DNA of 14,104 bases from Bacteroidales bacterium. Lineage in GTDB: Bacteria; Bacteroidota; Bacteroidia; Bacteroidales; P3. The notes under the pieces were generated by a model. The model made no database searches and was not told the origin of the DNA. It saw only the letters and a program-made list of their open reading frames with translations. How positions within the stretch are numbered: position 1 is the stretch's first letter; each line of letters starts with the position of its first letter. Shown here one piece after another: positions 7,830 to 13,256 of this stretch. A program made the translations under genes and the position numbers. The stretch lies in the NCBI GenBank assembly GCA_031286005.1, contig JAITVC010000048.1:1-14104 (forward strand), in the 5' to 3' direction.

Positions 7830-7884
7830 CTACTAATCCCTATTCACTAATCTCTAATCACTATTTTAGAGCCTCTATTCACTA
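7829..7884. repeat. Heptanucleotide tandem array, 8 units
   Basis: Units of 7 bases: CCTACTA, ATCCCTA, TTCACTA, ATCTCTA, ATCACTA, TTTTAGA, GCCTCTA, TTCACTA. On the minus strand the consensus is TAGTGAA/TAGTGAT, the unit also found at 6345 and 12173. Confidence 0.75.
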
Positions 7885-7892
7885 TTTTTTCG

Positions 7893-7900
7893 TATCTTTG
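7893..7900 (+). promoter_or_regulatory. -7 box of a housekeeping-type promoter for the sigma operon
   Basis: TATCTTTG matches TAnnTTTG. No clear -33 TTTG is present; the position is taken by the heptanucleotide array. It would give a leader of about 65 bases and basal expression independent of the ECF promoter downstream. Confidence 0.45.
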
Positions 7901-7918
7901 TAAAAATTTTCACTTTGT

Positions 7919-7950
7919 CTGTAACTTTTTCATATCTCACTTCGTCTTAT
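7919..7950 (+). promoter_or_regulatory. Predicted ECF sigma promoter (autoregulatory) of the sigma gene
   Basis: CTGTAACTTTTT, ten bases, TTCGTCTTAT. The AAC-type -35 and CGTC-type -10 are typical of ECF promoters, with 17 bases between AAC and CGTC. The element recurs with identical spacing at 9392-9423 before the first head-GIN gene. A start site about 20 bases before the ATG at 7972 is implied. Confidence 0.75.
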
Positions 7951-7971
7951 CTACAGTGCAAGCCCAAAAAA

Positions 7972-8460
7972 ATGACTGCTAACGAGTACAATAGTTGTGT
8001 TAACCAATATTCTGATGGCGTATATCGCTTCGTTCTTAAACATATTAAGGACACCGATAGAACGTCGGATGTGGTGCAGGACGCCTTTTTAAAGATGTGG
8101 GAAAAAGTGGAAACCATTAGTTTTGATACTGCTAAATCGTATTTGTTTACCGCTGCACACCATACCCTCGTGGATGAAGTGCGAAAGGGACAAGTTCATC
8201 AACGGTATGTGGATGCACAACCGCTGCAAACCTTTTCGACCCAAAACATGTACAGCGATGTGTATGAAGTCTTGAACAAGGCTATGGAACTTCTGCCGGC
8301 CGACCAAAAATCGGTGATTATGCTCCGCGACTACGAAGGTTATAGCTACGACGAAATCGCTCAGATTACGGGGCTGAACGAATCGCAGGTGAAAGTGTAT
8401 ATTTTTAGAGCCCGAACATTTTTGAAGAACTATATTGTCCAAATTGAGAACTTGATATGA
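7972..8460 (+). CDS. ECF-type RNA polymerase sigma factor
   Basis: This 162-residue sigma-70 family factor contains only regions 2 and 4. Region 2 covers about residues 12-72 (VYRFVLKHIKDTDRTSDVVQDAFLKMWEKVE, core binding and -10 recognition). Region 4 covers about 97-154, with the helix-turn-helix YSYDEIAQITGLNESQVKVYIFRAR (-35 recognition). A frame-extending TTG at 7915 would translate through the ECF promoter, so the ATG at 7972 is preferred. The last four bases ATGA overlap the start of the anti-sigma-like gene, the usual coupling of ECF factor and regulator. The same bipartite promoter before this gene and before the GIN gene points to autoregulation and to control of the downstream envelope genes. 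Confidence 0.92.
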   Translation: MTANEYNSCVNQYSDGVYRFVLKHIKDTDRTSDVVQDAFLKMWEKVETISFDTAKSYLFTAAHHTLVDEVRKGQVHQRYVDAQPLQTFSTQNMYSDVYEVLNKAMELLPADQKSVIMLRDYEGYSYDEIAQITGLNESQVKVYIFRARTFLKNYIVQIENLI

Positions 8461-9338
8461 TCATAAACTTACATAATTACGAATCCATCTTAATAGATTA
8501 TCTCGACGGCACGCTTTCGGCCACCGATCGAGCTGTTGTGGATTTGTTTTTGCAACAAAATCCTGACATTGCCGAGCAAGTCAGCGGTTTGGCCGATGTG
8601 GTGTTGATAAAAGAAGACCTTAATTATGAGCAAAAATCCGAGTTGGAGATTTTAACCAAATCCGATGATGACTTTGCGCAATGGGAAAGCCAATTTCCGA
8701 AACTTCCGGTGGCGGACGTGGTTTATCCGCATAAAACGAAACTCTATCGCTTTGAGAAACGCCAACAGCCACGTTGGGTTTGGGTTGCCGCAGCAGCCTG
8801 TTTGGCTGTGGCGATATGGTTTTTTGTGCCGAAACAAGCCTCTAATGATTTTGAGGACGGGGGATTGGCGCAAGGGAATGAAGAATTAAAAATTAAAAAT
8901 GAAGAATTAAAAGAGTCTACTATTGAAAATAATAAACAGAATGATGTGAAAGAAGATGCTGTCGCGCGTCATGTTAAACGCCATCGAGACATTCCCACAA
9001 AGCAAGCAAACTCCTCAACGGAAGACCATGCACCTCGTACCTCGCACCCCGCACCCGACTTCCTCGCCGCCATCACGCCTATCAGCATGTCTGTTCCAAA
9101 CGAACGGCTTTTAGCTGAAAAAACAGAGACCTTATTTCCCGAAATAATCGAATTGGACGAAACCTCCTCCCATTTGAGTCGACTGGACGCCGTGGCCGGG
9201 CATTCGTTCTTTGACCCGATGCGCTCGGTTATTCACACGGCTTCCCGAATTTTTTACGAACGTAAAAACGATGTGGATATGTTTGTGGAGCAATCCGAGT
9301 TGGCGCAAAAAACCATTCAATATTTTGCACAACGCTAA
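8457..9338 (+). CDS. Membrane-anchored anti-sigma-like protein
   Basis: This 293-residue protein overlaps the sigma gene by 4 bases (ATGA). The N-terminus NYESILIDYLDGTLSATDRAVVDLFLQQNPDIAEQV resembles the cytoplasmic sigma-binding segment of Bacteroidota anti-sigma proteins; no zinc motif is present. One membrane helix lies at about 106-124 (RWVWVAAAACLAVAIWFFVP), giving a cytoplasmic N-terminus and a periplasmic C-terminus. The linker at about 140-200 is low-complexity and built from three repetitive DNA pieces (8877-8912, 8967-8996, 9031-9058), all in frame. The C-terminal 90 residues (SMSVPNERLLAEKTETLFPEI onward) look like normal protein but I do not recognise a domain. The anti-sigma role is inferred from position and topology. 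Confidence 0.75.
   Translation: MIINLHNYESILIDYLDGTLSATDRAVVDLFLQQNPDIAEQVSGLADVVLIKEDLNYEQKSELEILTKSDDDFAQWESQFPKLPVADVVYPHKTKLYRFEKRQQPRWVWVAAAACLAVAIWFFVPKQASNDFEDGGLAQGNEELKIKNEELKESTIENNKQNDVKEDAVARHVKRHRDIPTKQANSSTEDHAPRTSHPAPDFLAAITPISMSVPNERLLAEKTETLFPEIIELDETSSHLSRLDAVAGHSFFDPMRSVIHTASRIFYERKNDVDMFVEQSELAQKTIQYFAQR
8877..8912 (+). repeat. Heptanucleotide array inside the anti-sigma-like gene
   Basis: Five 7-base units AATGAAG, AATTAAA, AATTAAA, AATGAAG, AATTAAA, which also form a 15-base direct repeat with a 21-base period. It encodes EELKIKNEELK just after the membrane helix. It resembles the AAATGAA units before radC. Confidence 0.75.
8967..8996 (+). repeat. In-gene copy of the 30-bp CGTCATG...GACATTCCC element
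   Basis: Thirty bases matching the intergenic element 9339-9368 at 25 positions without gaps. All five differences are transitions, with A or T in this copy. It encodes the odd basic segment RHVKRHRDIPT. Confidence 0.75.
9031..9058 (+). repeat. GC-rich heptanucleotide array inside the anti-sigma-like gene
   Basis: Four 7-base units CACCTCG, TACCTCG, CACCCCG, CACCCGA, encoding HAPRTSHPAPD. The base composition differs sharply from the surrounding gene. Confidence 0.7.
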
Positions 9339-9368
9339 CGTCATGTCGAGCGCCGTCGAGACATCCCC
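9339..9368 (+). repeat. Intergenic copy of the 30-bp GTCGAGACAT element
   Basis: Starts on the base after the anti-sigma stop codon. It contains ATGTCGAG and TCGAGACAT arms (imperfect dyad). A diverged in-frame copy lies at 8967-8996, and ATGTCTCGAC at 12033-12042 is a partial inverted copy. It resembles dispersed elements I have seen in Bacteroidota genomes, which is recollection only. Confidence 0.7.
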
Positions 9369-9391
9369 ATGCGATAAAAAATTTATCAACC

Positions 9392-9423
9392 CTGTAACTT
9401 TTTGCCCACCCTATTCGTCTTAT
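9392..9423 (+). promoter_or_regulatory. Predicted ECF sigma promoter of the first head-GIN gene
   Basis: CTGTAACTTTTT, ten bases, TTCGTCTTAT: all 22 fixed positions and the spacing are the same as in the element before the sigma gene, while the ten middle bases differ. It lies 50 bases before the ATG at 9473. Confidence 0.78.
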
Positions 9424-9449
9424 GATTAAAAGCAGTAAAATTTAATCAT
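9422..9449 (+). other. Inverted repeat at the start of the GIN leader
   Basis: ATGATTAAA, ten bases, TTTAATCAT: a perfect 9-bp dyad overlapping the predicted transcription start. It could be an operator or, if transcription starts early enough, a leader hairpin. Confidence 0.5.
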
Positions 9450-9472
9450 TAATCACTTAAAACAAAATTATT

Positions 9473-10183
9473 ATGAAACGTTTATTTGCAATTATTGCTA
9501 CATGTATGTTAAGCGTGGGCTTCTTGACAGCCCAAAATAGTATGGCGACAGCCGATTTCCAAAACATCAGTGTTCGCCATGCTATAGAAGTAAAATTAGT
9601 TCCTTCGGATCATTATGAAATTGTATTCCCAAGCGATTTAAGTTGGCTCGAAGGTTTGAAAACTACCGATATGTATACCGTAAAAGCCGGGACATTAAAA
9701 CTTGCTTTTCCGGAATCTTTCATAAAGAGAACAAACCGAAACTTAAACAATCAGAATAAACGGCAAAAAGAACCTATTGTAATTTATTTCAAAGATTTGA
9801 AATCATTAAGTTTGTCGGGTGCATCAGAAGCTAAATCCGAAAAAGAAATTACAGCATCTCAATTTAATGTTAAACTTTCCGGTGCAAGCGAAGCTAAACT
9901 TCATATAACCGCAGACAAACTTGAAACCCGATTGAGTGGAGCATCAGAACTTGATTTGTTTGGAACTGTAAAAAATCATATACTTGAACTTTCAGGCGCA
10001 TCAGAATTAGATGCAGAAAATTTGAATGTTCAGGAAACCGATATTCATATCTTCGGTGCTTCAGAGGCCAATATTATGAGTCAAAAAGTAACCGGAAAAG
10101 CTTCGGGAGCAAGTGATGTGAAAGTTAAAGCCGTTGAGTGTTCTATTAAAACAAGTGGAGCATCATCTGTGAAACGGAAATAA
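9473..10183 (+). CDS. Head-GIN (DUF2807) family exported protein
   Basis: This 236-residue protein has a signal peptide (MKRLFAIIATCMLSVGFLTA, then QNS). The start of the mature protein, FQNISVRHAIEVKLVPSD, is the usual opening of the 'putative auto-transporter adhesin, head GIN' family. Seven SGAS-type repeats follow, about 20 residues apart (LSGASEA twice, LSGASEL twice, FGASEA, SGASDV, SGASSV), consistent with rungs of a right-handed beta-helix. The exact role of this family is not established; members are often encoded beside ECF sigma factors in Bacteroidota. Expression is probably driven by the ECF promoter 50 bases upstream. It is a paralogue of the N-terminal part of the next gene, from which a 43-base gap separates it. 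Confidence 0.88.
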   Translation: MKRLFAIIATCMLSVGFLTAQNSMATADFQNISVRHAIEVKLVPSDHYEIVFPSDLSWLEGLKTTDMYTVKAGTLKLAFPESFIKRTNRNLNNQNKRQKEPIVIYFKDLKSLSLSGASEAKSEKEITASQFNVKLSGASEAKLHITADKLETRLSGASELDLFGTVKNHILELSGASELDAENLNVQETDIHIFGASEANIMSQKVTGKASGASDVKVKAVECSIKTSGASSVKRK

Positions 10184-10226
10184 TAGCTGCTCGTCATATC
10201 ATCAAAATATCAAAAAATATACAACT

Positions 10227-12005
10227 ATGAAACGTTTATTCTTATTCAGCCTTGCAGTAGCTTTGTTCAGCGGCATTCTGAACGCTCAAGACACAACCGA
10301 AACCATTGTGAACTTAGATGCATTTACAAAAATTGAAATTGAAGATGATTTCATTGTAACACTCATTCAATCGGACTCTCGACATGCCATATCCGAAAAT
10401 CCCAACATTAGAATTGAAAACGACAACGGGGATTTGGAAATATCCGGCACATCGGAGTATAAAAACCGAAAGGACAAGAAAACTCACGAACAATTGACCA
10501 TCTATTTCAGTTCTCTCGAAAGTTTGGATTTATCGGGTTCTGTTTCTATAAAGATGCCTGAAAATTTGCAACTCTCAGGACAACATTTAGACCTTGAAAT
10601 GTCGGGCGCAAGCAGTGTCAAACTCAACCTAAATTATGACCTTCTCAATGCAGATTTAAGTGGCGCTTCACAATTAATTTTGTCGGGAACAGCCCGAAGA
10701 TTTGAAGCCGAATGTTCCGGCGCATCTCATATTAATGCGTCTAACTTGCAAGCTGATGCAGCAGAAGTTGAGAGCTCAGGGGCTTCCTCAATAAAAATGA
10801 ACACCAAACAAGTAACGGGAACGGCTTCCGGAGCAAGCAATCTCCAACTCAATCCCGATGCGGAAAGCTCTGTATCGCGAAGTGGCGCAGCATCGGTTAC
10901 CCGCACCAAGATTGATACGAATGGATACCAATACACCTACAATGTCACAACTACATTTAACGACCAAGAGTTTGAAGAAGATTGGAACGAACTTGCCCAA
11001 GAGATGGCCGAATTAGCCAGAGAATTAGCAGACGAATGGGCGGTGCTTGAAGAAGAATTAAGTCAAGAGTTGTCTAAATTAGGAGAAGAAATCTCTGCGG
11101 GCATGGATGAAACGCAAGTTACAATTAATGAAGCGCAAGTTACGATTAAAAAGGAGCAAAAGGAACGGGAGATTGAAAAAGCTCGCCAACAAGCAGAAAA
11201 AGCACGGCAACAGGCCAAAGAGGCTCGCGAGCAAGCCGACAAAGCTCGCCAACAGGCTATGGAGCAAGTCAAAGAAGCAAAAAAGCAAAATCCAAATGTC
11301 GATGTTCATACCATTGTCGTTAAAAAGAATAAAAAGCCATCGTTTATATTTGATCCGGCTTACTCTGTCGTAGACTTTGGTTTCAACGGCTATGGACAAG
11401 ACCCGTTTCAAAATTCACTACCCGCAGGCTATGAAGGAATGGAACTTTCGCAAAACACTTCTTTGGTCTTCAACTTGAATGTACTTGATTACGGATTTCG
11501 TATTGCAGGGCGTGGACGCAACACATTCGGTTTAGGCGTAGGACTTGGTGTGGGTTGGAATATTTATAAATTTTATGATAAATCTACTGTTCCGATAACA
11601 GCAATTAATCCAACAACACAAGTTGAAGAATTTATGGCCGCACCGTATGTAGGAGCAGAGCCACGTGAGAATTTCCAAAAAAGCAAACTGCAAATATCCT
11701 CGTTGAAAGTTCCGGTTTTCTTGATTTTCCAAAAAAAGAAAGGGTTCCATGTATCAGCGGGTGTTGTAGGCAATGTAAGAATCGGTTCGAGTGCAAAACA
11801 AGTTTACGATTTGGTAGACGGCGGCAAAAAACGCACCAAAGGTAAGAATGATTTTTACCTCAGCCCGTTCCGTGCAGATGCCGAAGTGCGCATTGGTTAC
11901 AGAAATTTCAGCGCATTCGCCACATACGCTTTAACGGATATGTTCTTGAGCAATCGTGGTCCCGAACTTTCACAATATTCGTTCGGTATCTCACTTGGTG
12001 TATAA
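10227..12005 (+). CDS. Three-part envelope protein: head-GIN domain, coiled coil, outer-membrane barrel
   Basis: This 592-residue protein has a signal peptide (MKRLFLFSLAVALFSGILNA, then QD). Residues 25-228 are a DUF2807-like beta-helix with seven SGS/SGA-type repeats (SGSVSI, SGASSV, SGASQL, SGASHI, SGASSI, SGASNL, SGAASV). Residues 247-354 are a charged coiled coil including four 7-residue repeats of the type KARQQAE. Residues 410-592 are glycine- and aromatic-rich beta-strands (FGLGVGLGVGWNIYKF, FHVSAGVVGNVRIG, YSFGISLGV at the end) that resemble the PF13568-type outer-membrane barrel. The protein probably anchors in the outer membrane and holds the GIN domain in the periplasm or at the surface, with the coiled coil as spacer. 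It is the last gene of the sigma operon and is followed by a strong terminator. Confidence 0.85.
   Translation: MKRLFLFSLAVALFSGILNAQDTTETIVNLDAFTKIEIEDDFIVTLIQSDSRHAISENPNIRIENDNGDLEISGTSEYKNRKDKKTHEQLTIYFSSLESLDLSGSVSIKMPENLQLSGQHLDLEMSGASSVKLNLNYDLLNADLSGASQLILSGTARRFEAECSGASHINASNLQADAAEVESSGASSIKMNTKQVTGTASGASNLQLNPDAESSVSRSGAASVTRTKIDTNGYQYTYNVTTTFNDQEFEEDWNELAQEMAELARELADEWAVLEEELSQELSKLGEEISAGMDETQVTINEAQVTIKKEQKEREIEKARQQAEKARQQAKEAREQADKARQQAMEQVKEAKKQNPNVDVHTIVVKKNKKPSFIFDPAYSVVDFGFNGYGQDPFQNSLPAGYEGMELSQNTSLVFNLNVLDYGFRIAGRGRNTFGLGVGLGVGWNIYKFYDKSTVPITAINPTTQVEEFMAAPYVGAEPRENFQKSKLQISSLKVPVFLIFQKKKGFHVSAGVVGNVRIGSSAKQVYDLVDGGKKRTKGKNDFYLSPFRADAEVRIGYRNFSAFATYALTDMFLSNRGPELSQYSFGISLGV
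11178..11261 (+). repeat. Four 21-nt coding repeats in the coiled coil
   Basis: Units encode KARQQAE, KARQQAK, EAREQAD and KARQQAM. A further 21-nt duplication lies at 11112-11153 (TQVTINE / AQVTIKK). The heptads fit a coiled coil and could vary in number by slippage. Confidence 0.7.
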
Positions 12006-12013
12006 CGATCTTG

Positions 12014-12042
12014 GTCGAGATTTGGGTTTGTTATGTCTCGAC
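12014..12042. repeat. Inverted repeat containing a partial GTCGAGACAT element
   Basis: GTCGAGA, 15 bases, TCTCGAC; the right side ATGTCTCGAC is the reverse complement of GTCGAGACAT in the element at 9339. It lies between the end of the sigma operon and its terminator. Confidence 0.55.
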
Positions 12043-12043
12043 T

Positions 12044-12076
12044 GTGGGGGTGCGGTTTCCGCACTCCCACTTTTTT
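12044..12076 (+). terminator. Strong intrinsic terminator of the sigma/GIN operon
   Basis: GTGGGGGTGCGG (12044-12055), loop TTT, CCGCACTCCCAC (12059-12070), six T's: a 12-bp stem with one G-T wobble. It is 38 bases after the stop of the GIN-barrel gene. Confidence 0.93.
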
Positions 12077-12087
12077 ATTGAGTAAAC

Positions 12088-12113
12088 TTATTAACAAAAC
12101 AGGAAATTTACTA
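12088..12113. repeat. 27-base motif, second copy of the direct repeat pair
   Basis: TTATTAACAAAACAG followed by GAAATTTACTA, matching 7478-7504 exactly over the first 15 bases and loosely beyond with a one-base gap. Confidence 0.5.
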
Positions 12114-12138
12114 ACATTTTAACACTTTTTAACATAAA

Positions 12139-12148
12139 TCGTATACGA
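12139..12148. other. Perfect 10-bp palindrome upstream of radC
   Basis: TCGTATACGA in an AT-rich surround, about 70 bases before the radC start. It may be a binding site; no partner can be named and I see no convincing promoter next to it. Confidence 0.35.
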
Positions 12149-12172
12149 AAATTGATAGTTGTGCGTTATATA

Positions 12173-12221
12173 TAGTGAATAGTTATTAGTGAGTAGCGAA
12201 AAATGAAAAATGAAAAATGAA
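12173..12221. repeat. Heptanucleotide tandem array, 7 units, overlapping the radC start
   Basis: Units TAGTGAA, TAGTTAT, TAGTGAG, TAGCGAA, AAATGAA, AAATGAA, AAATGAA, contiguous and in strict 7-base register. Each of the last three carries an ATG; the third, at 12217, is the radC start. The first (12203) opens a 5-codon frame (MKNEK) whose TGA overlaps the radC ATG. Confidence 0.8.
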
Positions 12222-12927
12222 TATAACATCTATCGAAAGTAACCCTACCCCAATAAAATATTGGCCGGATGATGAGCGCCCACGTGAAAAACTGATGAAA
12301 CACGGTGCTGCAACGTTAAGCAATGCCGAACTGTTGGCCATTATCATCAACAACGGTAATAAAGAACATTCAGCCTTAGGTTTGGCAAAAAACATTTTGG
12401 CAACGTGCGACCATAATTTTTTAGAACTTTCAAAGACCAACTTTACACAGCTTACCAAACAATTCAAAGGTATTGGCCCAGCCAAAGCCGTAACGATTTT
12501 GGCAACGCTTGAAATCGGACGACGGCGGCATGAATCCAGAGCTTCGGAACGGCCGCGAATACAAGATAGCCGTTCGGCATTTGAAATCTTCTTCAAAGAC
12601 CTTTGTGATTTAAACCACGAAGAATTTTGGGTACTTTATCTCAATGCACCGGGACATTTAATCGCTAAACAACGCATTTGCGAGGGCGGTATCTCTCAGG
12701 TATCCGTTGATGTGAAGAAAATCATGCAGGCAGCCATCGCCCATCGGGCGATTGGCTTAGTGTTAGGGCATAATCATCCGTCCGGAAACACCCAGCCAAG
12801 CAACAGCGATTTGCTGCTGACACAAAAAATCCAATCTGCCGCTAAAATATTAGACTTGCGGGTTATCGACCACATTATTTTAAGCGGAAACGATTATTAT
12901 AGTTTCGGTGATGATGGTGCGCTGTAA
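12217..12927 (+). CDS. radC: RadC family JAB-domain protein
   Basis: This 236-residue protein has the RadC layout. The N-terminal part has the opening PREKLMKHGAATLSNAELLAIIINNG and a helix-hairpin-helix KGIGPAKAVTILA at about 84-96. The C-terminal JAB/MPN metalloprotease-like domain has E136 and the metal-binding motif GHNHPSGNTQPSNSD (H185, H187, D198). RadC was once thought to be a DNA-repair protein; its biochemical role remains unclear. The length is normal for the family. The ATG at 12217 is the last ATG of a heptanucleotide array and the family's N-terminal sequence fits this start. The stop is 3 bases from the convergent biotin-carrier gene, with no terminator between them. Confidence 0.93.
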   Translation: MNITSIESNPTPIKYWPDDERPREKLMKHGAATLSNAELLAIIINNGNKEHSALGLAKNILATCDHNFLELSKTNFTQLTKQFKGIGPAKAVTILATLEIGRRRHESRASERPRIQDSRSAFEIFFKDLCDLNHEEFWVLYLNAPGHLIAKQRICEGGISQVSVDVKKIMQAAIAHRAIGLVLGHNHPSGNTQPSNSDLLLTQKIQSAAKILDLRVIDHIILSGNDYYSFGDDGAL

Positions 12928-12930
12928 ACC

Positions 12931-13233
12931 TTATTCGAGTTCAACCAACACGTGATTCTTAACTACATTCTCGCCTGTTTTCACGTTGATGGATTTCACT
13001 TTGGCATCAAACGGTGCAAGCAGTTCGTTGTCCATCTTCATGCAGTGCAGGATGACTAAATTTTGTCCCTTACTCACTTTTTCGCCTTTCTTGACAAAGA
13101 TTTGGCCTACCGTTCCGGGCATGAAAGCCGTGATATGGTTGGCATTTACAGCCGTAAAAACCTTGCGCATAACATAGCGCTGAATAGGTTCGGGTTGTAT
13201 AGTAGTTTTATTTGTAGTTTCAGTTTTGCTCAT
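12931..13233 (-). CDS. Biotin carboxyl carrier protein of an acyl-CoA carboxylase or decarboxylase
   Basis: This 100-residue protein is mostly one biotinyl domain. FMPGTVGQIFVKKGEKVSKGQNLVILHCMKMDNELLAPFDAKVKSINVKTGENVVKNHVLVELE holds the biotin-attachment site CMKMDN, whose middle lysine would carry biotin; the usual form is AMKM. A 35-residue polar and basic N-terminal extension replaces the Ala/Pro-rich linker of longer carriers. It lies 23 bases downstream of the carboxyltransferase gene on the same strand, so it most likely serves that enzyme, either propionyl/acyl-CoA carboxylase or methylmalonyl-CoA decarboxylase. The quoted domain is given for position: roughly residues 37-100. Confidence 0.88.
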   Translation of the reverse strand: MSKTETTNKTTIQPEPIQRYVMRKVFTAVNANHITAFMPGTVGQIFVKKGEKVSKGQNLVILHCMKMDNELLAPFDAKVKSINVKTGENVVKNHVLVELE

Positions 13234-13256
13234 GATGTTAATAGTATTTTTGAATT

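Larger units (their letters stand above)
7382..7971. other. 590-base gene-free stretch dense in repeats and promoters
   Basis: No credible gene is seen here. In order it holds the minus-strand promoter (7420-7448), a 27-base motif that recurs at 12088, a 21-bp minisatellite (7501-7809), a GC hairpin (7810-7829), a heptanucleotide array (7829-7884), a -7 box (7893-7900) and an ECF-type promoter (7919-7950). Open frames cross the minisatellite on both strands, but they follow from the repeat and have no plausible start. Confidence 0.7.

Noticed and set aside
7425..7836. Open frames of 79-90 residues on both strands across the minisatellite
   Set aside because: They arise from the 21-bp period, have no believable start, and the plus frame is broken by a one-base insertion; treated as repeat DNA.
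7501..7884. CRISPR array
   Set aside because: Units are contiguous and degenerate, with no unique spacers and no cas genes nearby.
10173..10195. A third ECF-like promoter (AAC...CGTC) before the GIN-barrel gene
   Set aside because: Spacing is 16 rather than 17, the -35 context (GTGAAACGG) does not match CTGTAACTTTTT, and most of it lies in the coding end of the previous gene.
12117..12146. Possible ECF-type promoter upstream of radC (TTTTAAC...CGTATAC)
   Set aside because: The spacing differs and the CGTC core is replaced by CGTA; no regulatory logic links radC to the sigma operon.
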